Origin: Favolaschia claudopus
Taxonomy: Eukaryota > Basidiomycota > Agaricomycetes > Agaricales > Mycenaceae
Length of the DNA: 64,000 nt
Assembly (NCBI GenBank): GCA_037176885.1
Contig: JAWWNJ010000033.1
Location: 496,001-560,000 of the forward strand
Direction of reading: 5' to 3'
The position numbers and the translations under genes are program-made. Position 1 is the stretch's first letter. Each line of letters opens with the position of its first letter. Positions 54,808 to 64,000 of the stretch are shown here, in pieces. The notes under the pieces are model-generated. The model was not told where the DNA came from and made no database searches. It worked only from the letters and a program-made list of their open reading frames with translations.

Positions 54808-57358
54808 TTGAACTGTAGCTGTAAATCTGTGTAATTGCTATGGTATGGTTCATATACTTCAAGTACTTGTTGTATGCATCTCATTCAGTAGTAAAGGGTC
54901 TCTGTGTGGGCCATATAGTGTCTAATAATTCGCTTAACACAGAAAAAAGTTGAAATGACATTTTTTCGAAAACAAGTTGAAATGACACAAGCCTGGGCCT
55001 GTGCTTAGGCGTTAAAGCCTAACTCAACTACATAAGTGTATTGAGTTCGGCTCATGACCCATGCCAGTTGAGCCCAAGTCACTTGGGCCTATTGCTTCCG
55101 AGTGACAAGCGCGGATCACTGATGTAAATCAAAATCCGACGATTCCGAACCAAGTCCGAAACCACACAACGCGTCAACGCGTCGCGCTACGCTGCTGGAA
55201 GATATGAAAACTAAAGCCTCCAAGAGAAGCAGCATGGTTCAAGCTGTACTTGACTGTAGACAGACTTATATGCAGAATCATTGATGTTGTAATGGTTTTC
55301 AGTTGGTTTCCAGAATCCAGCTTGATTTTGTTGCCTGAGGGTCGAGGCGGATGAGAGTGCTGAAGCTTGGAGAAACAGACGAGAGGTTGATGTGAATGAG
55401 CGCAAAATCCTAACATATACATGCTACATACACCTCATGTACAGTCTAATATCAAACTCGATTGTCAATTTTCAACTTGAAGCTTGGACATAATTATAGT
55501 AGATAAAGCTTTACTGCTCACCAGAATCTCTCTTAGTCTTCTAGGTTCACGGGGAACGTTTTTTGCGTGCTTATCGAAGGATTTTCCAAGGTCATTGATT
55601 GTAAGTGCAACTTGATTTAAATTTTTGAGTCTGAGTTTTGCACAAACATGCCTCGTCCTAGCCAGTTGTCTGCAAGGTGCAGCAGTCCCGTGCTCTTATT
55701 AGCTATTGACCAGTGGATACAGCGTCGTCGAAGCTTCCACCTAGACTTGACAGGTTGGAGATGAATGCGCGGCTTGGCTGCAAGTGACAAATCCAGATTC
55801 CAGACTCAAACACAAGATACAAGAGGGATGAACATTGCTTTAATAATGAGATGATAGAATAGTCAGAGAAAACGAAGAGAGAAAACTCAAGAACGCCCGA
55901 AGATCCTCCCAATGAGAGTGTCTGCCAGAAGATTTCACAAAGATTTCATTATTTCAATCATTTGACCGGGAGAAATGCTGGCCAAAAGGGCAATGATAGA
56001 GATAGTTTCAAGTGAGTTATTATGTGGGGGGAACAGATCCACAGAGCGGTGAACCATCGCACGAGAATTGAGTTGGCGGTCTCAAAGAGGAAGCAAAGTG
56101 ATTGGCCGGAGTTGGCCGGGGGCACGTGTTGGGCGCGTGAAATGTCTGAGATAAGGATAAGATGAATCGTTTGATTCTCATTCGCTGGACCCTAGTCCAT
56201 TGGAGGCAATTCCTTTAGTTGGTCTTGGGCCTCGCAATCAATCGCCGTCAAAGTAGCCGAGACTTGGGCTTCAAGACTTGATCTCGCTCTACGTTGTATT
56301 CAAGAAGATATTCAAGCTCGGAAATCGACGGCACAGCTGCCAGGTAAGTTACTGAAATCCCTCCCTTTTCCCCCCTCTTTTTCTCTTTTTTCCTTCCTTT
56401 TCTTTTTGATTTTTTCACTCGTCTCCACCGACATGGGACATGGGCCTTGAGTTCTGTGTGGAAGATAATCAGGCTTTCAAGACAACTGTCTGATCACGGA
56501 TCAGGATCCTATTGATCAATTGATTCCTCACATTGTCCTGGACAAATTGGATTCAAGCAAGTGCGGCGAAGATAGTGTGCATTACTGCGCTCAATAGCTT
56601 AACATTCCAACTGCTCACCTGCTTTCGGAACTTACACTATAGTAGCTTAGAGTAGCTTGATGCCTGGGGAATTGATTCCAGTCACGATCATGATCAGCAG
56701 TAGTTCACAGATCACAGTCAAGATCGCAGTCTGGTAGAGGCTTGCGCTGGCACCAGTGAGTACAGCCACTGTATATTGCAGACAAGGCCCTCCAACCCTG
56801 GGCCTGTTGTGTTCTATATACAATTTACATCAAACCAACAAGTCGGATCATTGATAGCATCACGGAATGCCAATGCGGCTATTTCGGCTGAAAACGCACA
56901 AACCTCACCCACCTTTCTGTGAGCGCAAAGTTTGGCATGTGTACCCTCGCTAGGCCGAAAGTGAATGTTGTTTTGACTACCTTCAAATCCAATGTCGTTT
57001 CAGAAATTCGAGGTCTGTCATTTCGATATTTTTTCATCCAAAGTGTGTCGTTTCAACTATCTTTGCCGCAAGTCATTGTTATTTCAAGTAATTTTCAGGC
57101 TGGTCATGATCTCAGATATATTGGTATTTATTAGACACTATATGTGCCATATCTCTGTGCTGGACCGTGTTCTTCCGCTGAATCTTCACGTAGGTTGTGT
57201 ATGCCGGTGCCCGGCCTACAGGAGGGGGAGCTTGTGTGTAGGTATTCTGAGTATGTATGTTAGAGCCAAAATACTCGGTGTTCTCAAAAAGAGACCAGCC
57301 CCGTCAAACTTTTTTGTTTGTCTTTTCTTTGCCTTCTGTGCTGACCTGCATTTTCCAG
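54808..57358. other. No gene recognised; short motif repeats
   Basis: gttgaaatgaca units (54950-54990) recur inverted and diverged at 56990-57060. A polypyrimidine tract follows a consensus GTAAGT donor near 56345, so an intron of an unrecognised plus-strand gene could start there. No domain was found. Confidence 0.3.
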
Positions 57359-57546
57359 AACCTTCCACTGATTCCTCCGCCGCGCTCATGTTCGACTTTG
57401 GACCCACCGAGGCGACTGATGAGCCTCCATCGAAGAAGTGGAAGACGGCGGACGATCGTGTTGCCGAGCAGCTGACGGAGGGTGTGGAGGAGCCCCCTTC
57501 ATTAGATGGAGGCGAAGGTACTTCGAGTGGACGTCGTCGCCGGTAG
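57359..57546 (+). pseudogene. Last exon of an unidentified gene
   Basis: After a good acceptor (cattttccag, 57358) the frame reads PSTDSSAALMFDFGPTEATD and PPSKKWKTADDRVAEQLTEG, and ends in SGRRRR at a stop at 57546. Acidic then basic, nuclear-protein-like composition. I cannot identify the upstream exons. Confidence 0.35.
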
Positions 57547-58151
57547 TGCAATAACCATTTGTACTTTATTGGGAAACCCGGTTTCTCAGCGAAACCCTGC
57601 CGTAATTTGAACACTTGTTAAGGAAACCGGTTTCTGACATGCCGGCCAACGGCCGGCATCCCGGCGGCGAGGAATCTTCCAAGCAGGAGCCTCCCGGCCA
57701 ATTGAATGTTGAACTAAGTCTCAATTTTAAAGCTAATCTGAACTGCTCGCAAAAGTGCAATCCTTATTGGGAATCGAAGCAGATTTTTTGCGACCTAATC
57801 CCCGCTAGTGGCCGCAATGCCGATATTTTCACTGGAGGTAGACCCGTAAGGAAAAGGGTGACCTAGGAATCTTTTGTTGGAGACTTCTCATCAAGACTCT
57901 GAGGCTTCTGTAAAGCGTTCAATATGATTTTTCAAGTAGGCATAAAAGCCGCCATCGTTTTTGATGAACCCGGATCAGTAATAGTCACCGGCATCCTTCG
58001 GCACGCTCCCGCCAGCTCGAAAACAACAACATAAATGAGCCAATATCGGCTTGAAACACTATCTGGATCAACCTTGTTTCATTCCGCACAACTATTGCTC
58101 CACGATGGTATTCCTTGCCGATTCGGCTGGGTGGGTTTCCGGATTCTTGTA

Positions 58152-58717
58152 TGATAGCAGACACAACTTCATATCAAGCCGGAATTTTGCCCAAAATTCT
58201 TTGAAACTTGAGATTTAGCAGGAACTTGGGGTGGGTTTATAGGCAAAATTCGCATTTTAGAGAAAACGAAGTAACCCTAGTCTAGGGTTAGAAAAGCGCG
58301 AAATTTCTGCGCAAAATGTCAAAAGTGTGTGTACCTAACTTGCGATTTTGGGAAAAAAAGGCATCAACCCATGGCCTAAAGTTAGTCAGTATCTCAACTC
58401 TGACCCCAGCAGACATCCATGGCAGAAATCTCCTGGTTTTGGTTGAGTTTTGGTCAAGGTTCAGTGGTGCGGCAGACATTTGATGCGCTGATGGAATCGT
58501 ACAGCCACCGGCTATGTCTCGGCCCGGACCGAAAGCGCGAAATCCGTGGAAGGAAAAATGATTTTGTGGATTTTGAGACTTTTGACCCGAGGGATCTCTA
58601 GTCTTCCTTCTTATGGTCATTTCTGCACAGTTTCAATACCATTGGGTGAAAACTGAGTGCACAGTAATAATTTCCAAATTAGGTATCTGACTTGTCACGA
58701 AGTTCGGTCCGCTATCA
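58152..58717. mobile_element. Tc1/mariner-type MITE, family A copy 2 (566 bp)
   Basis: Inverted ends tgatagcagacacaacttca and complemented tgatagcggaccgaacttcg, with TA at 58150-58151 and 58718-58719. Shares the interior with 15559-16098 (gagatttagcaggaact, gggttaxaaaagcgcgaaattt-type blocks). Confidence 0.7.
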
Positions 58718-58807
58718 TATTTTTGAGGGGTTTCCCCAACATTGCCTTATATGGGAGGGTAGGAACCATAGGTGAAGAAAAATTGGGGCATAAGTGGCAG
58801 TCGGCCA

Positions 58808-60225
58808 TTACCTCGGGGGGCGCCGCCCGCTTGAAGCCCGAGCTTTGTACGGGGTGGCCCGACAATGTGATCCATAGAGAAAGATGCCGTCACGTAAGAA
58901 GCGACGCGCATCCTCCTCCTCAATGAAGTCCACGCGGACAGACACTTCCGACTGGGGGATGCTATCCCGCTTGTGAAGGAAACGGACATTACCAATTCGA
59001 TACTGTGCACCTGGAAGTTGGTTGCGCTTTGCCAGCTCGCGCACAAAATCGCGAGAGTGCGGAAGCCCTCCCTCCTCCAAGATTGGCACTCGGTGGAAAA
59101 CCACCTTGTGCCATGGGTCTGCGGGGTAAATGGGCGGTTCAGCATCGAGGGCGCATCCCAGAAGTGGAGCGATGGTCCTCCATAGCAGCGAGCGGTGGGC
59201 TGCGAGCGCCTGGGCTGAGCAAGCCGGCGCAGTTGCGTGGAGAATGAGGTTGCCACTCTGGGACATGGAGGTAGCGCTAACCGCTAGCCGACTATCCAGA
59301 ACGCCGTTGATGGCCCTGCATAGCGAATCGGGGTGAGGTTTCTTCGTGCAGCGGGTGTCGGACAGGTCAATGATCAACCGAGTGGATGGAATCGTCGTTT
59401 TGAGCGACACCGTTGGGCTCCGTTTGGGAGCGGGACGTGAGGGGCGCCTCGGCTTGGAGGTATGAGGGCGCGGAAGTTCGGCCTTGACGGCCTCTGCAAA
59501 TGTGGTGGGGCTGGGTGGGCTAACAGGAGCCTCGTCGGGTTCCAGGCTGTCACCAGCGAGGTACTGCTTGTACTCCGTTGTCAAAGGTTCGAGGGTTTCA
59601 GTGATTTCGATAACCATAGGGAGGAGGGCCATAAGGTTGTCCTCTGAACATTTGGGAAACTCCTCTTTGTGTCTGAAATCGTCATATACGCATTGTTGGA
59701 AGTCACGAACTCGCTCCAGTACTGTACCGATCTGTATGGAGGCAGCGCTCTGAGATGCGTTACGCGCCGTTGCTAGCCTTTTATGGTAATTTGCTGTGCA
59801 AAAGCAGTGCAAAATTACCATATATGGGACGATTTGTAAGCAAAAATGGCTCGGCGTTATGCGTTATGTTGCTACCATACATATCGGTACAGTAGAGCCG
59901 CTGCTTCCTCTCTGAGCTTGGTAGACATGTAGTCGATCGTTGTGTGGGACTGAGGGACGGCGGCCTGTGCGGGCGCTGTGTTGGGGGCGTGGTAGTGGCG
60001 AGGGGTGAGGTGGACAGGTGTAGTGGTCGTGGTGCCGCTGGAGACGGTGGCGGGTGTTGCGTCGGGACCATCAGCTCGGACTTTCTTGATTACGCGGGAC
60101 GAATGTGGGGACTTCGTGATTGAATTGTTTCGATTTTTCGGGACGGAAGGGGGAGGGGAGTCCGGTGGCCTTGGGCGCCGAAGGCCCGTAGCTGGGGGGC
60201 GGGGAGGAGAACGCTCGCCTTGCAT
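58808..60225 (-). pseudogene. LINE ORF1 (gag-like) protein
   Basis: ATG at 60225 (MQGERSPPRPPATGLRRPRP). After a Pro/Thr-rich head the coding passes TTIDYMSTKLREEAAALLYR, then a 98-bp intervening segment (59778-59875), then ATARNASQSAASIQIGTVLE. It continues through FAEAVKAELPRP, RLIIDLSDTRCTKKPHPDSL, SGNLILHATAPACSAQALAA and WHKVVFHRVPILEEGG to a stop at 58808. This order matches ORF1 of basidiomycete Tad-like LINEs, whose product coats element RNA. No CCHC knuckles follow, so the C-terminus is lost; ORF2 is absent. Confidence 0.65.
59778..59875 (-). other. 98-bp intron or hairpin insertion in LINE ORF1
   Basis: GT (59875) to AG (59778) splicing would join LLYRYV to LATARNASQ. The segment contains an inverted repeat tatggtaattt ... 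aaattaccata (59783-59826). It is either an intron or a small fold-back insertion; a LINE should lose introns on retrotransposition, so insertion seems likelier. Confidence 0.4.
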
Positions 60226-60615
60226 CCCAGCAAATTTTGGCCGTGGGAAAAATCGTGACGGTGATGGTTCCGGCCAAGAGAGAGCCCACCAACGTGCCCA
60301 ATGTTGCCGCGACTTGGACTTCAGGTCGCCAAGTCGCCCAGTCGCAATCAACTCAAGTCGAGTAAAGCCGAATCGAGCTGACTTGTACTGACTTGGCAAG
60401 TCATTTCAATTGAAGTCGAGCATTTGTTCAACCTAGTTATCATTAGAGATGCTCAAAGACCAATCAAAGACTCGATTTTGCGTGTTTGCTTTGCATTTGT
60501 TTAGCTGGAGGCTGTCGTGCCATCAATTTGATCATCATCCGCCTTCGTCTCTTCTCCAACTCTTCTCTCTGGTCGAAATGGGTCCTCCACAATCCTCTGC
60601 CACAACTCAACAATA
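60226..60615. other. Non-coding, caagtcg-type short repeats
   Basis: 60310-60420 is rich in gacttgg/caagtc units in both orientations. It may be the 5' untranslated end of the LINE. No gene. Confidence 0.3.
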
Positions 60616-60800
60616 GAGCCTTTGCGGTGAGCCGCCACACGAACTGGCGGCTCGTGCCACACAATGACTGCTGATGCTACTGGGCCAAGTTAGCCACCTT
60701 GAGATGTCCTTCATAACAGCTGCTCAGGGTGGCTTACTTGAGACCCGGTGCTTGGTGGGTCGTGAGAAAAATTAGCCGCCAGCAGCTACCGCAAAGGCTC
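60616..60800. mobile_element. 185-bp MITE, copy 1
   Basis: Starts gagcctttgcggtgagccgc, ends ccgcaaaggctc, with TA on both sides (60614-60615, 60801-60802). It is inverted relative to the two copies at 61.9-62.2 kb and has exactly their length. Confidence 0.85.
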
Positions 60801-60829
60801 TAATGTTATTTACTCTAGCTGGTATAAAT

Positions 60830-61473
60830 GTCAACAAGCTCAGGAATATCATCTTCGTCCGAATCCCAGCAGCGTCAGCCAGCTCAGGCAGATCTTCTTC
60901 GCAATCTTCATCTGACTCGTTCGACGACGTTCGGTGCCAACTGTTGTACCACATCGGGCTGGAAGAGCAGCACAGCCAGCCGCTTCATACACAGCTTCTC
61001 TGGCGACACAGTGATGCACAAAACACAAAAAATCCTAGCTGAAGGTCATTGCACGCAAAATAAAAATCAACGGGCACTACATACGTACGTGCCTCAAAAT
61101 TTGTGTAAGTGGAATCAGAGAAGTAAGGAATCGTCACGCGGCGTAAATCAACAGCGTAAATGTACTCGGGATATCCTGAGTCACCCCCGCGTATCACCTC
61201 CGCCACATGGCGCACACGCGAGTATCCTCTAACGCAAAGTCGAAGCCATCTAATAGCTTGCCTGATACGTGAGACACCGGTGTCGAACAGAGAAAAACTC
61301 TAAGGGTGAGGTTATACACCAAAGAGTCTCAGCATTTGACTTACATTGGCAGCTGAATCCTCGAGCAGCGGAAATGGGTTGTCCATGTCTGCGGAAAACT
61401 CGGTCATTATCTGGAGCAATCCACTCATATTTATAGCCGCTCCCTCAATCTCGTTGTCGTCAGTGTCGCGCAT
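60830..61473 (-). pseudogene. Unknown two-copy gene, copy 2 (no MITE inside)
   Basis: ATG at 61473; 45-bp intron 61300-61344; then SFSLFDTGVSRIRQAIRWLR, VRHVAEVIRGGDSGYPEYIY joined directly to AVDLRRVTIPYFSDSTYTNF. A second intron probably starts at gtatgtag near 61080, joining EART to EAVYEAAGCAA. After that the frame degrades before an acidic tail (NESDEDCEEDLPELADA). It is the undisrupted counterpart of the gene at 31300-32450 and supplies the empty MITE site. Confidence 0.55.
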
Positions 61474-61870
61474 GATCGAAATTCATCTGTTTCTGGTTCC
61501 ATTTCGTAGCTCAACTCACGACATTTCATTTGCATTTCATATCAAACCAGTCTTCTGATTCACAGGTTCATTTCCCCTCATCCAGTTGCCCAGATGAGAG
61601 CGCGGTTTATATGTAAGAACAAGGCTGTATGATAAGTATCAGATATCTATCAAGGGCCGGAGCGGCGGGGCGGCTACCCGGAATAATGACACCCCCACTC
61701 GACCCAGGCCGTAGTCCCATAGATATGAGATAAAGGTTTTGTGAAAATATCGGCCACCATTTCATCTGTAGGATACCACAAGACAATACATTCTCCGGTG
61801 CGAACCAAGTCATCACGGACAAAATGATATTTTCTTTGTATATGCTGAGTCCTATAATAGCACTGTATTA
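61474..61870. other. No gene recognised; possible copia tail
   Basis: Minus-strand frames at 61889-61674 read IQRKYHFVRDDLVRTGECIV and YPTDEMVADIFTKPL, the end of a copia RNase H/C-terminal region (the ADIFTKPL motif). This is therefore probably another copia pol relic on the minus strand, about 61650-61865. Confidence 0.6.
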
Positions 61871-62245
61871 GAGGCTTTGCGGTAGCCACTGGCGGCTAAT
61901 TTTTCTCACGACCCGCTGAGCACCTGGGCTCAAGTAAGCCACCCTGAGCAGCTGTTATGGAGGGCATCTCAAGGTGGCTAACTTGGCCCAGTAGCATCCG
62001 TAGTCGTTGTGTGGCACGAGCCGCCAGTTCGTGTGGCGGCTCACCGCAAAGGCTCTATTAGAGCCTTTGCGGTAGCTGCTGGCGGCTAATTTTTCTCACG
62101 ACCCACCAAGCACCGGGTCTCAAGTAAGCCACCCTGAGCAGCTGTTATGAAGGACATCTCAAGGTGGCTAACTTGGCCCAGTAGCATCAGCAGTCATTGT
62201 GTGGCACGAGCCGCCAGTTCGTGTGGCGGCTCACCGCAAAGGCTC
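61871..62245. mobile_element. Two 185-bp MITEs in tandem (61871-62055, 62061-62245)
   Basis: Each is exactly 185 bp with inverted ends gagg/cctttgcggtag ... ccgcaaaggctc and TA on each side; only tatta lies between them. They differ at scattered positions. The second adjoins the copia LTR at 62249. Confidence 0.85.
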
Positions 62246-62248
62246 TAT

Positions 62249-62664
62249 TGTAAGAGGAGAAGGGCCCAGGAGCCAAGTCGATAACAAACCTGGGGATCAG
62301 AGATCCCCAGCGGACTATTTATATACAAGAGGTGACGTAAGATATGACATAAGTGAGCACACAGCATGATGTCTTGGAGACAGAGAACTTCTAAGTCAAA
62401 GGACGTCCTAGCTGTGGAATCCCCTGACAGGTATTGTGGATCCTGGGACAGAATAATGGCAGCTCGATTATCACATCTCAACTCAGTGGGATTTCTCTGA
62501 TGTTGACCTAGTTCGTCAAAAAAGGATCTTAACCATGCTAGATGTTGTCCTGCATTTGCAAGTCCAATGTCACTCTCAGTAGAAGATAGAGCGACCATGG
62601 ACTGCCGACGGCTAGACCATCCGATTGCTCCAGAGTTGACAATGAACACATTAAAGTAGGTCAA
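62249..62664 (-). mobile_element. Copia family I: RNase H end plus 3' LTR
   Basis: 62664-62430 (minus) encodes VNSGAIGWSSRRQSMVALSS and TELRCDNRAAIILSQDPQ, the copia RNase H C-terminal region. It runs directly into a 181-bp LTR (62429-62249) nearly identical to that at 24203-24387. The rest of pol is missing. Confidence 0.8.
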
Positions 62665-62964
62665 AAGGTGATGAGAGCGCGATGAGCGGCCGTGAACAAG
62701 TGAGTCGGAGTCAGCTAGAGTATATTAGAGAGCTAGTCGACGTGGGGAACAAGTGACTCTGTGAGTAGAAAGTAGAAAGTAAAGTAAAGGTATACGCACG
62801 CTAGTCGACGTGGGGAACAAGTGACTAGCGGGCAGCAAAGGTAACGAGCAGTATATAAGGTAGTGAAGGGAATGGTGATGGTGATGCGACGGTACGGGTG
62901 CAAAGGATGATGAAACGACGAAAAGAAATCGGAACGGAGTGGAAGCTCACGGATCAATCCTACA
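62665..62964 (-). repeat. 3' LTR of copia family II with polypurine tract
   Basis: On the minus strand ctgggggagtgt (the polypurine tract, about 62975-62965) precedes tgtaggattgatccgtgagc at 62964. The LTR has a TATA-like ttatatactg and a 26-bp direct repeat (ctagtcgacgtggggaacaa..., 62732 and 62799). Its distal end near 62665 is only approximate. Confidence 0.6.
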
Positions 62965-63007
62965 ACACTCCCCCAGATCCGTGCAGCCCAGTAAAATGAA
63001 GAGAAAA

Positions 63008-64000
63008 TCAAAGAACACGGTGAATCGTAGCCATTGTCGCAGTGTGAGTGAAAGGTGTGTGGCGGTTGCCGAAGTTCGGTGGAAATTGGCCCTCCTTACC
63101 GCCCCCAGGCCAGTAGCAATTTTCGATGAGGTGGCCGGTGCGTTTGCAGTTGGGATTAACGCAGATCAGGCCCGCATTACGGGCAGCAAGGGCAGCGGGG
63201 TCGACGGCGATGGCCGGTGCTGGTTTGACGGAGAGTTTGAGCAAATTCTCGACGTCGCCGATTGCCGTGAGAGTGAAGAGCGTAGGTTTAACGTAGTCGA
63301 GGGACGGGGGAAGGGATTTGATAAGGTTGGTAATGTGTTCGTCGTCCGAAACGGTACCCCCAGCGTCGATGACACCGCGGCGCAGGACGTTGTGTCGTTT
63401 AAAGTGGTCCTCCATAGGTGTAGCAGGGTTGTAAACCTCTGCTGCGATCTTGTCCTTTGCGTGAGCCACGTAGACTCGTCACCAGTCTGCTACGCACGGC
63501 CGACAAATGTGGCGAGCACGTCGGGCGTAGCAGACTGGTAACTCTCGGGACATGCCAAAGGGCTGTCGCGGAGTTTAAAAAATTTGAGTGGTGCCGGCTA
63601 TTCGGCGAGTGATGCGACCGCGTCAAAACTGTGTGACATTCTGTGACTCAGCCATTTCTCGACCGTCAATTCCTTTACCTATTGCGTCGAAAACACTGAA
63701 CTAAATAGCTAGATATATAGCAATGTTGTATAAGAGTGTATTGTAGTACTTTTTGAAGCTTAAATATATATTTAGAGGGGGAAAAGGAACAGATTGATGG
63801 GGCCCACCCAAATTTTTGAAACTCCGCGACAGCCCTTTGGCATGTCCCGAGAGTTACCAGTCTACTACGCCCGACGTGCTCGCCACATTTGTCGGCCTCG
63901 CGTAGTAGACTGGTTACGAGTCTATGAGCCACGGCCATTGTGGATTTATGACGATATTTGGCGATGATCGAGTCCCATAGCTCCTTCGCTGATCCGTCGT
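63008..64000 (-). pseudogene. Copia family II gag, split by a fold-back element
   Basis: From the window edge the minus strand reads DGSAKELWDSIIAKYRHKST and MAVAHAKDKIAAEVYNPATP across the insertion (63471-63924 plus one 9-bp repeat removed). It continues with ITNLIKSLPPSLDYVKPTLF and a zinc knuckle CVNPNCKRTGHLIENCYWPG, and ends at 63008, 30 bp from the polypurine tract. Protease, integrase, RT and RNase H have been lost, so gag abuts the 3' LTR. The start lies beyond the window. Confidence 0.75.
63471..63924. mobile_element. 454-bp fold-back element, about 120-bp TIRs, 9-bp TSD (MULE-like)
   Basis: Both ends begin tagactcgt and match for about 120 bp with roughly seven differences. tgagccacg is present at 63462-63470 and 63925-63933. 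Each terminal repeat itself contains a 16-bp inverted pair, accagtctgctacgc ... gcgtagcagactggt. A 9-bp duplication with long TIRs fits Mutator-like elements. No transposase. Confidence 0.8.

Overview
The window looks like accessory, transposon-saturated DNA of a filamentous basidiomycete, most likely an agaricomycete mushroom. The reasons are spliceosomal introns of about 45-90 bp with GT...AG ends, a tyrosine-recombinase (DIRS-type) retrotransposon with a YEDD reverse transcriptase, basidiomycete-style Ty3/gypsy, Ty1/copia and Tad-like LINE relics, and many short inverted-repeat elements. I see no rRNA, no convincing tRNA, no CRISPR array and no intact housekeeping gene. No database was searched; family names rest on motifs I could read.

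Layout. 1-2.9 kb: non-coding, with a duplicated hairpin. 2.9-4.6 kb: a gypsy RT relic and an intron-bearing gene fragment. 4.6-9.5 kb: a DIRS-type element (zinc-knuckle gag, RT with an intron, RNase H, intact tyrosine recombinase) abutting a MYST histone acetyltransferase gene (minus strand, 9.5-10.9 kb) that has lost its C-terminus. 10.93-16.10 kb: a complete DNA transposon with 49-bp terminal inverted repeats, a 7-bp target duplication and a multi-exon gene of a family I cannot assign to a transposase superfamily. It carries two nested insertions, a 726-bp element with an 8-bp duplication and a 540-bp TA-flanked element. This is the best candidate for an undescribed system here.

16-22 kb: MITE relics, an AT-hook gene fragment cut by a 5'-truncated LINE, a gypsy gag fragment and a nested fold-back element. 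23-24.4 kb: a copia-type LTR with a KH-domain gag-like protein. 25-31 kb: a multi-exon unknown gene (minus) split by two MITEs, plus a second MITE copy. 31-34 kb: a two-copy unknown gene split by a TA-flanked MITE, then a GC-rich array of dispersed hairpin units. 34-40.7 kb: a gypsy element with LTR, gag-protease, RT and RNase H, broken by a MITE and frameshifts. 40.7-42.1 kb: an ABC-transporter-like gene fragment (minus). 42-47 kb: four inverted-repeat elements and a proline-rich ORF. 47.8-50 kb: a second hairpin array in the opposite orientation. 50-58 kb: sparse relics (LINE C-terminus, an LTR with polypurine tract, MITEs). 58-64 kb: a LINE ORF1, three copies of a 185-bp MITE, the second copy of the unknown gene, and two copia relics, one holding a 454-bp fold-back element with a 9-bp target duplication.

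The genes do not form an operon or pathway. The region reads as layered insertions whose order can be partly reconstructed from target duplications, with host genes surviving only as fragments at element borders.
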